A stretch of DNA of 64,000 nucleotides from Ramlibacter alkalitolerans. Its GTDB lineage: Bacteria; Pseudomonadota; Gammaproteobacteria; Burkholderiales; Burkholderiaceae_C. Every line of letters starts with the position of its first letter. Position 1 is the stretch's first letter. Under the pieces are notes generated by a model. It saw only the letters and a list, made by a program, of their open reading frames with translations. It searched no databases and was not told the DNA's origin. Below, one piece after another: positions 15,175 through 22,952 of the stretch. The stretch spans positions 124,001-188,000 of the forward strand of contig NZ_JAEQND010000002.1 of assembly GCF_016722765.1 (NCBI RefSeq). The letters run 5' to 3'. Made by a program: the position numbers and the translations under genes.

Positions 15175-15628
15175 AGTCGTTGACCGCCGCGGCGACCTGC
15201 ACCAGGCCGTGGGCGCGGTCGGCTTGCGGCGTGCGCCCTGCCATCGCGCCGGTGCCCGTCATCAGCTCCGACAGGATCGCGTGCAGCGCCGCATCCGCCT
15301 GCGGCGGCAGCTTGCAGTTTGCGACGATCGTGCCCACCTCTCCCTCGATGCGGACCGCCAGTGCGGCGGATTCCTCCGCCGTCATTGTGCTCCCGCGGTC
15401 GAGCTTCGGCGCGACCAGCGAGCGGATGCGGGTCATGCCTTCGCGCAGCGGCGCGTCCGAGGCCCACTTGCGGCCGCTTTCGGGCCGTGGCGCCGGCGTG
15501 CCGCCGTGCGCGTGCTCGTGCGCGTGCGGGCTGGCGGCCGGCGCCGCCAGTGCCACGGGGCCGCACGCGGCGCCCACCGCCAGGGCTGCAGCCATGATCG
15601 ACATCGTCCAGGGATTGAAATGCTTCAT
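15122..15628 (-). CDS. DnrO-like histidine-rich secreted protein
   Basis: 168 residues with a signal peptide (about 1-29) followed by a histidine-rich stretch HAHEHAHGG, then a conserved body with GRKWASDAPLREGM, TIVANCKLPPQAD and a C-terminal NDYGRSFEHPGF. This pattern matches my memory of DnrO, a periplasmic protein of unknown function found beside dnr-type regulators in denitrifiers. The His stretch could bind metal. Good ribosome-binding site GGAGGA six nt before the ATG. A partial FNR/DNR box lies upstream at 15714. Confidence 0.72.
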   Translation of the reverse strand: MKHFNPWTMSIMAAALAVGAACGPVALAAPAASPHAHEHAHGGTPAPRPESGRKWASDAPLREGMTRIRSLVAPKLDRGSTMTAEESAALAVRIEGEVGTIVANCKLPPQADAALHAILSELMTGTGAMAGRTPQADRAHGLVQVAAAVNDYGRSFEHPGFRPLPAAH

Positions 15629-15713
15629 TCGGGTCCTCCAGGGCAGGCGACCATCGCCTCCTGCGCATTGGGACGGCATCCGGCCGCGCCCGTTCGAACG
15701 GCGGGTGACGGAC

Positions 15714-15727
15714 TTAGCAAAGATCAA
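15714..15727. promoter_or_regulatory. Imperfect FNR/DNR box upstream of the DnrO-like gene
   Basis: TTAGCAAAGATCAA has a perfect ATCAA half and a weak second half. Centred about 92 nt upstream of the start codon at 15628. The non-coding stretch 15629-15963 holds nothing else I can identify. Confidence 0.4.
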
Positions 15728-15963
15728 GAACACGGCCGTTGCGGCGGCGCCCAGGGCACCGCTTGCCCGGCGGCCCGTGGGCCAGCCTCGGAAGCGGTGT
15801 AGGACGATGGTTCTCAGGCGCGCGGCGCGGCGCACATTGCGCGCAGCCGCCGGCACGCGAACAGGCCGGGCGCCGTGAATATTGCGCGGCGTCGCCGCTC
15901 CGCGCCGTGCAAAGCGCGTCCCGTCCTACAGCGCGGGCGTGTGGTACTTCCTAGCATCCTTGC

Positions 15964-16323
15964 ATGAGCAAGAGGAACGGGCCCAACGCCAGGGCACACG
16001 CCATCGAGGAAGATCGTCCGAGCCGGGCCGCCGAAGTGCGCAAGCCCGAGCGCTACAGCCGCGCCGAATACGCCAAGGTGCTGGCCTTGCAGGAGGAAGT
16101 GGCGCGCGCCGACGCGGATTACCAGCGCCTGCGCAATGCCTACCTCGACATCGCGCAGCACGAACCTACGCACGAAGTGGCCCTGGCCATGATCGGCGCC
16201 GACATGGACCGCGCCCACGCGCGCCTGCAGGCGCTGATCGGACTGCCGCGGCTGCCGTTCACGCACGAGCCCAGCGCCGTCATGCGCCGCGAGGCCCAGC
16301 GCTTCGCCGACGAAAAGCGCTGA
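15964..16323 (+). CDS. Hypothetical protein, helical
   Basis: 119 residues, no signal peptide or membrane segment. After a basic N-terminus the middle (about residues 30-95) is rich in Ala, Glu, Arg and Leu and is predicted helical, possibly coiled-coil (AKVLALQEEVARADADYQR). Family not recognised. It opens a run of small genes on the plus strand; the next begins after 92 nt with a strong ribosome-binding site. Confidence 0.65.
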   Translation: MSKRNGPNARAHAIEEDRPSRAAEVRKPERYSRAEYAKVLALQEEVARADADYQRLRNAYLDIAQHEPTHEVALAMIGADMDRAHARLQALIGLPRLPFTHEPSAVMRREAQRFADEKR

Positions 16324-16415
16324 CGGGCGCTTCGGTCCCCGACTACAGGGGCTCGGCCCCGCCTCCGAAGCCGGCGCTGCGTGCGGCGGCGCACCATTGC
16401 GGCCAAGGAGGTGGC

Positions 16416-16583
16416 ATGATCACGCACGACATCGACCCCAGCCTTTGCGCGGGCGAGCCCCTGCTCGAGACACTGGACGACGGCTTTTCACCGCCGCAGC
16501 ACGAGGCAGCGGCCCCGCCCGGCGCGCAGGCGGAAAGCAGCGAGCCGGCCGCACCGGCGCTGGGTCCGAAGAGCCCGTTCTGA
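16416..16583 (+). CDS. Tiny acidic disordered protein 1
   Basis: 55 residues, MITHDIDPSLCAGEPL onward, ending in a Pro/Ala/Glu-rich low-complexity tail. A near-perfect AAGGAGG precedes the ATG, which argues that it is translated. No known domain. First of four consecutive ORFs of 46-58 codons with similar Pro- and acid-rich composition. Confidence 0.6.
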   Translation: MITHDIDPSLCAGEPLLETLDDGFSPPQHEAAAPPGAQAESSEPAAPALGPKSPF

Positions 16584-16600
16584 AAGCTGCCCGCCACCCC

Positions 16601-16768
16601 ATGAACACGTCCACACCCAAGCATCCGGTCGAGCCCGATCCGTCCCCGGACGAGCGCTCCGACGAGGCCCCGACCAACCCGTCGCAACTGCCCGTGGAGC
16701 CGGAATTCGGCCAGGCCTTGCCGCAGGCGGAGCCCGAGGATCCGGGCGTGCAGAAGCCGACGATCTGA
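16601..16768 (+). CDS. Tiny proline-rich acidic protein 2
   Basis: 55 residues, rich in Pro, Glu and Asp (for example HPVEPDPSPDERSDEAP), no hydrophobic core, predicted fully disordered. Begins 17 nt after protein 1. No clear Shine-Dalgarno sequence, so translation may depend on the upstream gene. Not recognised. Confidence 0.5.
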   Translation: MNTSTPKHPVEPDPSPDERSDEAPTNPSQLPVEPEFGQALPQAEPEDPGVQKPTI

Positions 16769-16790
16769 GTTTCGAACCCGAGGAGTCTCC

Positions 16791-16967
16791 ATGCCCTACA
16801 TCCGCACGCCCGCCGGCATCACGCCGCCCACCCCCGGCCTCGAGCACGAGGAGCCGGAGTTCATGGCCAGCGAGGAAGACATTCCCGGCGGCGACACCAG
16901 CGCCTCCGCGGTGACCGACCGCAACGCCCCGCGCGAGGACCCGCTGCACACGCCCGAGCGCGAATGA
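16791..16967 (+). CDS. Tiny proline-rich acidic protein 3
   Basis: 58 residues starting MPYIRTPAGITPPTPG, then acidic and Pro-rich. GAGGAG lies about 6 nt before the ATG. Its stop overlaps the next start (ATGA), supporting a translated pair. Predicted disordered and cytoplasmic; function unknown. Confidence 0.6.
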   Translation: MPYIRTPAGITPPTPGLEHEEPEFMASEEDIPGGDTSASAVTDRNAPREDPLHTPERE

Positions 16968-17104
16968 ACGGGAACGCACCGGTGCCGCCACCGGCGCCGC
17001 CGCCCGAGCCGAAGCCGGCCAATCCCGAGCCGACCGCTGCGCCCATCGACCCGGAGAAGGGCCGCGTGAAAACGCCGGAACCCGGCGAACACCCGAAGCA
17101 GTGA
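16964..17104 (+). CDS. Tiny proline-rich protein 4
   Basis: 46 residues, nearly one third proline (VPPPAPPPEPKP and a TPEPGEHPKQ end). Starts within the stop codon of protein 3, so it is translationally coupled. No domain recognised. Its stop is adjacent to the end of the convergent gene at 17106. Confidence 0.55.
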   Translation: MNGNAPVPPPAPPPEPKPANPEPTAAPIDPEKGRVKTPEPGEHPKQ

Positions 17105-17105
17105 T

Positions 17106-17861
17106 TCAGTTCGACGTGGCGAGCAGGGCCTGGGCGTCGTCGTCCGGGCTCTGCATCGGCGTGGCCTTCGCCAGGGCCATCCAGACGCCGAACGGAAGGC
17201 CGGCGCGCGCCGGGCGCTGCGCCGGCCGCGCGACCGCGAGCCGCCCCTGCGGGCCGGCCAGCATCACGCCGCATTCGGGCGGCACTTCCTCCGGCTCGCC
17301 GATCGCGCGACCGCGGGCATCCGCCCCCAGCACGTACCAGCACTCGCCGAGGTCGCGGTAGGCGGCCCGCTTGCCTTCCTGCCGCAGGTCGGCCAGCAGG
17401 TCGGAGCGGCGCACCTTGATCTCGTGCACGATCGGCTCGACGTAGCTCTCCACCGAGGTATGCCGGATCGAGAACACGTCGGGCCGCGCCACGCACCAGC
17501 GCAGCGGCCTGGCCGCCTCCCCGGTGGCGACCTGCGCCCGCAGGCTCAGGCCGGTCCAGGCGAGCCGGCCGGCGCGCGCCATTTCCTGCGCCACCCGCTG
17601 CACGAGGGCCTCGTGCGTCGACAGGGCCGACCGGTTGCGCGCCAGCACGGCGGCCAGCCAGTGGACGCCGTCGTCGGTGACGCGCAGCGTCTCGTGGCCG
17701 GCGCCGGAGCCCTCGCGCTGCAGCAGGCCGGCCGCAAGCAGGTCGATCTCCAGCGCGTCGTGGCTCGGCCAACCTGCCGAACGGTAGATGTCGCGCAGGC
17801 GCCGGGCGTGGGCGCGCGTGAGCGCCGGCGAACCGGCGGGGGGATAATCGCTGACGACCAT
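17106..17861 (-). CDS. Possible MmcB-like PD-(D/E)XK nuclease-family protein
   Basis: 251 residues from the ATG at 17861; an in-frame GTG at 17891 is an alternative start. The N-terminal part looks like a winged helix. The central segment RPDVFSIRHTS, then VHEIKVRRSDLLADLR, then CWYVLG, matches the order PD...ExK...aromatic of PD-(D/E)XK nucleases, notably MmcB-like putative DNA-repair endonucleases. The C-terminal 60 residues are low complexity. The nuclease reading is inference from motif order only. Confidence 0.6.
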   Translation of the reverse strand: MVVSDYPPAGSPALTRAHARRLRDIYRSAGWPSHDALEIDLLAAGLLQREGSGAGHETLRVTDDGVHWLAAVLARNRSALSTHEALVQRVAQEMARAGRLAWTGLSLRAQVATGEAARPLRWCVARPDVFSIRHTSVESYVEPIVHEIKVRRSDLLADLRQEGKRAAYRDLGECWYVLGADARGRAIGEPEEVPPECGVMLAGPQGRLAVARPAQRPARAGLPFGVWMALAKATPMQSPDDDAQALLATSN

Positions 17862-17955
17862 GGGAAGCTGCCAGTGTAGAACGGTAGGCACTCTCCCACG
17901 ACTTCACGCGCGCTCGGCTTATCGAGGAGCCTGAGTGGGCGCCCACAATGGCCGC

Positions 17956-18327
17956 ATGGTTGAGAAATCGATGGAGCCCACGCGCACCGGCACCCCGCTG
18001 GCGGGCCTGAACCCCGCGCCGCTGCCCTCCGTCCTGTACGGCATCACCGCCGTGCGGGTCGAAGGCAGCCACGTCTGCGAGGTGATGATGGGGATGATCG
18101 CTCCCAGCCTCGAACACTGGGACCTGCGCCCCGCGCCCACGCGGCTGGTGGAAGTGGTCGACCGCCTGGTCGAAGGCGACACCGTCGTCACCCTGTTCCC
18201 GACCGAATGCGGCACCCTGCAGATGGGTCCGCAGGTGAAGGTCGACGTCATGCCGGAAGGCACGGAGACGCTCGCCGCGGCGGAGGAGCGACCGGGGCGG
18301 CGGCTGCTCGATCTGCCGAGGTTCTGA
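17956..18327 (+). CDS. Hypothetical protein
   Basis: 123 residues from the ATG at 17956; an in-frame GTG at 17935 is possible. Mixed beta-rich middle (VEVVDRLVEGDTVVTLFP) and a C-terminus of variable composition; no signal peptide, membrane helix or recognised motif. It ends 22 nt before a family-B hairpin repeat that separates it from a convergent transporter gene. Confidence 0.65.
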   Translation: MVEKSMEPTRTGTPLAGLNPAPLPSVLYGITAVRVEGSHVCEVMMGMIAPSLEHWDLRPAPTRLVEVVDRLVEGDTVVTLFPTECGTLQMGPQVKVDVMPEGTETLAAAEERPGRRLLDLPRF

Positions 18328-18348
18328 GCCAGCCCCTGGGGGCCGGCC

Positions 18349-18437
18349 GTAGGCTGGGCCGAAGGCGCAGGTGAGCTGCGCGAACCCCAGCGCTCACGCA
18401 TCGCTGGGGTTGCGCTGGCGCTCCACCGCCAGCCTAC
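18349..18437. repeat. Dispersed hairpin repeat, family B copy 1
   Basis: GTAGGCTGG ... CCAGCCTAC outer arms with an inner pair around AACCCCAGCG / CGCTGGGGTT. The full element fits between two convergent genes, ending 2 nt from the transporter stop codon. The same outer and inner sequences recur at 36334-36386 (half copy) and 61440-61529. Confidence 0.85.
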
Positions 18438-18438
18438 G

Positions 18439-19335
18439 TCAAGCCTGCGGACGCAGCGCCGCCAGCTTCACCAATCCCGTCGACAGCGCCGTCCCGCACA
18501 CCACGATCGCGCCGCACGCCAGCATCCACGGCGTGACGTGCTCGCCCAGGAACAGCAGGCCGTAGACGATCGCGAACACCGGCACCAGGAAGGTCACGGC
18601 CAGCGCCCGCGCCGGCCCGGCCTGCTCGATCAGGCGGAAGTACAGGATGTACGCGACACCGGTGCACAGGAGTCCCAGCACGACCAGGGCGAGCCACGCC
18701 CGGGAGCCGGGCAGCTGCGCCGGCCACAGCCACAGCGCGGGCAGCAAAAGCCCTGCCGCGGCGCCGACCTGGCTGCCCGTGGCCGTCACCAGGGGCGGCA
18801 GTCCACCCAGGTAGCGCTTCGTCGCGCTCGCCGCGACGGCATAGCAGGCCGTCGCCACCAGGCAGGCCAGCACCGCCCACGCCGGCGCGATGCCGGACGC
18901 ATTGGGCGTGAAGCTCGCTCCGTCCCACGCCAGCAGGGCGACGCCGAGGAAGCCGATGGCCAGCCCCAGCACCCGCGTGCCCGTCGGCCGGTCCTTCAGC
19001 CACAGCCACGCCACCAGCGCGCCGAACAGCGGCACGGTCGCATTCAGGATCGCCGACAGCCCGGTGGTGATCGCCAGCAGGGCGAAGGAGAAGAGGGCGA
19101 ACGGCAGCGCGGAGTTGACGACGCCCACCAGGCACACGGCGAGCCAGTGGCGCCGGAACACGCGCGCATGGCCTTTCCAGAGCATCAGCGGTACCAGGAA
19201 GGCCGCGGCGATGCCCACGCGCACGGCGGCCGTCGGCACCGCTCCGAACTCCACCACCGCGAAGCGCATGAACAGGAAGGACGAACCCCAGATCGCCGCC
19301 AGCGCGATGAAGTCGATGATGGAGGAGAGGGACAT
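18439..19335 (-). CDS. EamA/DMT-family inner-membrane transporter
   Basis: 298 residues with about ten hydrophobic segments in two internal halves, as in EamA (DMT superfamily) metabolite exporters; the N-terminus has the family motif AAIWGSSFLFMRFA. Substrate unknown; relatives export amino acids or other metabolites. It ends next to hairpin repeat B1 and starts 3 nt after the stop of the ogt gene. Confidence 0.9.
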   Translation of the reverse strand: MSLSSIIDFIALAAIWGSSFLFMRFAVVEFGAVPTAAVRVGIAAAFLVPLMLWKGHARVFRRHWLAVCLVGVVNSALPFALFSFALLAITTGLSAILNATVPLFGALVAWLWLKDRPTGTRVLGLAIGFLGVALLAWDGASFTPNASGIAPAWAVLACLVATACYAVAASATKRYLGGLPPLVTATGSQVGAAAGLLLPALWLWPAQLPGSRAWLALVVLGLLCTGVAYILYFRLIEQAGPARALAVTFLVPVFAIVYGLLFLGEHVTPWMLACGAIVVCGTALSTGLVKLAALRPQA

Positions 19336-19338
19336 GCG

Positions 19339-19854
19339 TCAGGCCGCGGCCGGCACCTCGCGCAGCGCCCCTTCCAGCCGCAGCAGCGCCGTCTTGCGCT
19401 CCAGCCCGCCGGCATAGCCCGTGAGGCTGCCGCCGCTGCCCACCACGCGGTGGCACGGCACGACGATGCTCACGGGATTGCGGCCGACCGCGGCGCCGAC
19501 GGCCCGTGCGGCGCCCGGCCGCCCGAGCCGGCGCGCCAGCTCCGCGTAGCTGGTGGTGCCGCCATGGGGGATCGCCAGCAGCGCCGCCCAGACGTCCTGC
19601 TGGAAGGGCGTGCCGGCCTGCAGGTCCAGCGGCAGCGCGAACCCGGTGCGCTCGCCGGCGAACCAGGCTGCCAGTTGCGCCATCGCCTCCCGCAGTACCG
19701 GATGCGCCGGATCCTCGCGCCAGCCCCGGCTGTCGGGACCGTGCCGCTGGCCGAGGAACCACAGTCCCGCCAGGCCGCGGTCGGTGGCCGCCAGCAGCAT
19801 CGTGCCCAGCGGGCTTTCGTAGTGCGCGCAGACGCGCGTCGTTGCGGTGTTCAT
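19339..19854 (-). CDS. ogt: Methylated-DNA-[protein]-cysteine S-methyltransferase
   Basis: 171 residues. Active site PCHRV with Cys134, preceded by the HTH that inserts into DNA and the TSYAELA segment. It removes methyl groups from O6-methylguanine in a suicide reaction. It is 1 nt downstream of the Ada/AlkA fusion gene, which lacks this domain, so the two together make an alkylation-repair operon. Confidence 0.93.
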   Translation of the reverse strand: MNTATTRVCAHYESPLGTMLLAATDRGLAGLWFLGQRHGPDSRGWREDPAHPVLREAMAQLAAWFAGERTGFALPLDLQAGTPFQQDVWAALLAIPHGGTTSYAELARRLGRPGAARAVGAAVGRNPVSIVVPCHRVVGSGGSLTGYAGGLERKTALLRLEGALREVPAAA

Positions 19855-19855
19855 C

Positions 19856-21337
19856 TCATGCTCCTTGCGACAGTGCGCTCCACGCGCGGACGACCGCGTA
19901 GCTGCGCCACGGTTTCCATTGCTGCGATGCGGCCTCGGCTTCGCGCGCCGGCTGCCGGCTTTGCTGCACGCCCAGCGCCTTGTGCAGCGCCACGTCGCCG
20001 GCCGGGAAGGCGTCGGGCCAGCGCAGCGCCCGCATCGCGATGTACTGCGCCGTCCAGTCGCCGATGCCGGGCAGCTCCTTCAGCGCCGCCGTCGTCGCCG
20101 GCACGTCGGCGCCGGGATGCAGCGACAAGCGCCGTTCGGCCACGGCGCGGGCGATCGCCACGATGGCCGCCTGCCGCTGGCGCACGATGCCGATCTGCCC
20201 CAGCGCATCGCCCTCGGCCGCCGCGAGCACCTCGGGCGCCGGGAACAGCCGGTCCAGCCCCGCGTGCGGCGTGGCCAGTGGCACGCCGAAACGCTGCACC
20301 AGCCTCTGCGCCAGCGTGCGTGCAGCCGCCACCGTGATCTGCTGGCCGAGCACGGCCCGCACGGCGAGCTCGTAGCCGCTCAGCGAGCCCGGCACGCGCA
20401 GCCCGTCGCCGAGCGGGAAGCTGCCATGCAGCCGCGCATTGATCGCGTGCGGATCGGCGTCGAGGTCGAACGCCGCCCGCACGCGGCGAATCAGAAGCGG
20501 CAGCACGCCGTGCAGCGATTCGCTCACGCGCAGCACGAGCTGGCACTGCGCCTCGTCGAAGTCGGCACTGAGCCAGCCTTCCCAGCGCCTGCCGTTGGCG
20601 TCCAGCGCCAGGGTGCGCGCGAGCTGCCGCGGCCCCAGCGCCTCCACGCCCGCGATGGCCCGCGTGCGGAAGAAGCCCAGCATCGCGTCGACGTCATACG
20701 GCGGCCGGTAGCCGAGCCGCACCTCGCAGCTCGCCTCGTGCACGCCGCCTTCGCGCCGCAGTGCGTTCGGGCTCATGCCGTACTGCTCCGTGAAGACTGC
20801 GTTGAAGCGGCGCAGGCTGGCGAAGCCGCTCAGGAGCGCGATCTCGGTGATCGGCAGCCGCGTGTCGGCCAGCAACTGCTTGGCCGTGAGCAGCCGCCGG
20901 GTCTGCAGGTACTGCAGCGGCGACACGCCCAGCTGCGCCTCGAAGATGCGCCGCAGGTGGCGGTCGCTGATGCCCAGCCGCTGCGCCAGCCCTTCGATGG
21001 AAGGCGCATCGCCGCCCCAGGCTTCCGGCTCGTCGAGCAGCCGCGCGGCCTGCTGGGCCAGCACGGCGCTCGCATCCTGCAGCGACCAGCGCAGTCCCTG
21101 CGGCGCCAGTTCCGGCCGGCAGCGCAGGCAGGGCCGGAAGCCGGCCGTTTCGGCCTGCGCCGCCAGAGCGAAGAAGCGGCAGTTCTCCAGCCGCGGGGTG
21201 CGCACCTTGCACACCGGGCGGCAGTAGATGCCGGTCGAGGTCACCCCGGTGAAGAACGAGCCGTCGAAGCGCGCATCACGCGTCTTCAGCGCCAGGTAGC
21301 AGGCGTCCGGATGCAGGGGTGGCTCGAGGGGGCTCAT
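19856..21337 (-). CDS. Ada-AraC-AlkA fusion: DNA-3-methyladenine glycosylase II with regulator domains
   Basis: 493 residues. Residues 1-80 form an Ada-type zinc/methyl-acceptor domain (Cys39, Cys43, Cys70, Cys73); 90-185 an AraC-type HTH; 200-490 an AlkA glycosylase with the HhH segment KELPGIGDWTAQY and a downstream Asp (AFPAGD). It should sense methyl phosphotriesters and excise alkylated bases. The start at 21337 was chosen to begin at MSPLEPPLHPD; an upstream ATG at 21349 is possible. In operon with ogt. Confidence 0.92.
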   Translation of the reverse strand: MSPLEPPLHPDACYLALKTRDARFDGSFFTGVTSTGIYCRPVCKVRTPRLENCRFFALAAQAETAGFRPCLRCRPELAPQGLRWSLQDASAVLAQQAARLLDEPEAWGGDAPSIEGLAQRLGISDRHLRRIFEAQLGVSPLQYLQTRRLLTAKQLLADTRLPITEIALLSGFASLRRFNAVFTEQYGMSPNALRREGGVHEASCEVRLGYRPPYDVDAMLGFFRTRAIAGVEALGPRQLARTLALDANGRRWEGWLSADFDEAQCQLVLRVSESLHGVLPLLIRRVRAAFDLDADPHAINARLHGSFPLGDGLRVPGSLSGYELAVRAVLGQQITVAAARTLAQRLVQRFGVPLATPHAGLDRLFPAPEVLAAAEGDALGQIGIVRQRQAAIVAIARAVAERRLSLHPGADVPATTAALKELPGIGDWTAQYIAMRALRWPDAFPAGDVALHKALGVQQSRQPAREAEAASQQWKPWRSYAVVRAWSALSQGA

Positions 21338-21449
21338 GCGACCGATCATACGCAGCGCCCCGGGCCGGACTAGCCGTTTCCGGACATGTTCCCGGGCGCC
21401 GCGCACCTAGAATGCGCCGGACCCGATTCCAAAACAGGCAAGCAGATCC

Positions 21450-22832
21450 ATGCAGCTCAGCCCCACCATTTTCAAGGCCTACGACGTCCGCGGCATCGTT
21501 CCCTCCACGCTCACGGAGGAAGTGGCCGAGGCCCTCGGCCGCGCTTTCGGCACCGTCGCCCGCAAGGAAGGCGAGAAGAGCGTGGCCGTCGGCCGCGACG
21601 GGCGACTCAGCGGCCCCTCGCTCAGTGCCGCGCTCGTCCGCGGTCTCACGGCCGCCGGCGTCGACGTGATCGACGTCGGCATGTGCACGACGCCCATGCT
21701 GTACTTCGCCGCCAACACGCTCGCCAGCAGCGGCATCCAGGTCACGGGCAGCCACAACCCGAAGGACTACAACGGCTTCAAGATGGTGCTCGCCGGCCGC
21801 GCGATCTACGGCGACGAGATCCAGGCGCTGCGCCAGATGATCGAGAGCGAAGGCTGGGACCAGCCGCCGCAGCAGGGCACGATCCGCAACGTCAACATCT
21901 TCGCGGCCTACCGCGACCGCATCAAGGGCGACATCCAGCTCGCGCGCCCGCTGAAGGTGGTCGTCGATTGCGGCAACGGCGTGGCCGGCGCCTCGGCCCC
22001 CGAGATCTTCCGCGCGATCGGTTGCGAGGTGATCGAGATGTACAGCGAGGTCGACGGCAACTTCCCCAACCACCACCCGGACCCGAGCAAGCCGGAGAAC
22101 CTGCGCGACCTGATCGCGAAGCTGAAGGAGACCGGCGCCGACCTCGGCCTGGCCTTCGACGGCGACGGCGACCGCCTGGGCATCATCACGCAGGGCGGCA
22201 ACAACATCTATCCGGACCGGCAGATGATGCTGTTCGCCCGCGACGTGCTCTCGCGCGTGCCGGGCGGGACGATCCTGTTCGACGTCAAGTGCACGCAGCG
22301 GCTCGCACCCGCCATCGCCGCCGCCGGTGGCCAGCCGCTGATGTTCAAGACCGGCCACTCGCTGATCAAGGCGAAGATGAAGGAAGTCGGTTCGCCGCTA
22401 GGCGGCGAGATGAGCGGCCACATCTTCTTCAAGGAGCGCTGGTACGGCTTCGACGACGGCACCTACGCCGGCTGCCGGCTGCTGGAGATCCTCTCGCGCT
22501 CGCCCGATCCCAGTGCCGTGCTCGATGCGCTGCCGACCAGCTTCTCCACGCCCGAACTGAACGTCAAGTGCGAGGAAGGCGAGCCGCATCGCGTCGTCAC
22601 GGAGCTGGTGAAGAAAGCCAGCTTCCCCGATGCGCAGGTGTCGACCATCGACGGCCTGCGGGTGGACTGGCCGGACGGCTTCGGCCTGGTGCGCGCGTCC
22701 AACACGACCCCGGTGCTGGTGCTGCGCTTCGAGGGCCACACGCCCGAGGCGATGCACCGCATCGAGAACGAGATGCTGGCGCTGCTGCGCAGCGTCAAGC
22801 CGGACGCGCAGATCGGCGAGGCGGCGCACTGA
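21450..22832 (+). CDS. Phosphomannomutase/phosphoglucomutase
   Basis: 460 residues of the alpha-D-phosphohexomutase family (AlgC type). Phosphoserine Ser101 in TGSHNP, metal loop DGDGDR (237-242), sugar-binding GEMSGH and a C-terminal phosphate loop RASNTTP. It interconverts 6- and 1-phosphohexoses for LPS and nucleotide-sugar synthesis, in line with the waaC-waaA genes just downstream. Symbol would be manB or algC; left open. Confidence 0.93.
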   Translation: MQLSPTIFKAYDVRGIVPSTLTEEVAEALGRAFGTVARKEGEKSVAVGRDGRLSGPSLSAALVRGLTAAGVDVIDVGMCTTPMLYFAANTLASSGIQVTGSHNPKDYNGFKMVLAGRAIYGDEIQALRQMIESEGWDQPPQQGTIRNVNIFAAYRDRIKGDIQLARPLKVVVDCGNGVAGASAPEIFRAIGCEVIEMYSEVDGNFPNHHPDPSKPENLRDLIAKLKETGADLGLAFDGDGDRLGIITQGGNNIYPDRQMMLFARDVLSRVPGGTILFDVKCTQRLAPAIAAAGGQPLMFKTGHSLIKAKMKEVGSPLGGEMSGHIFFKERWYGFDDGTYAGCRLLEILSRSPDPSAVLDALPTSFSTPELNVKCEEGEPHRVVTELVKKASFPDAQVSTIDGLRVDWPDGFGLVRASNTTPVLVLRFEGHTPEAMHRIENEMLALLRSVKPDAQIGEAAH

Positions 22833-22858
22833 GATAATGCCCCGTCCCCGCCGGTGAT

Positions 22859-22943
22859 CGTCATCCCCGCGCAGGCGGGGATCCAGAGCGGCGCGCCGCG
22901 CCGTCCCTGAATGCCCTGGGTCCCCGCCTGCGCGGGGACGACG
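22859..22943. repeat. Dispersed hairpin repeat, family C copy 1
   Basis: Two nearly complementary 28-nt arms built on CCCGCGCAGGCGGG (22859-22886 and 22916-22943). A widespread bacterial repeat type with a CGTCAT...ATCCA outline. It fills the space between the mutase and waaC, ending 10 nt before the waaC start. A single arm recurs at 25214. Confidence 0.85.
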
Positions 22944-22952
22944 AATCCAGCC

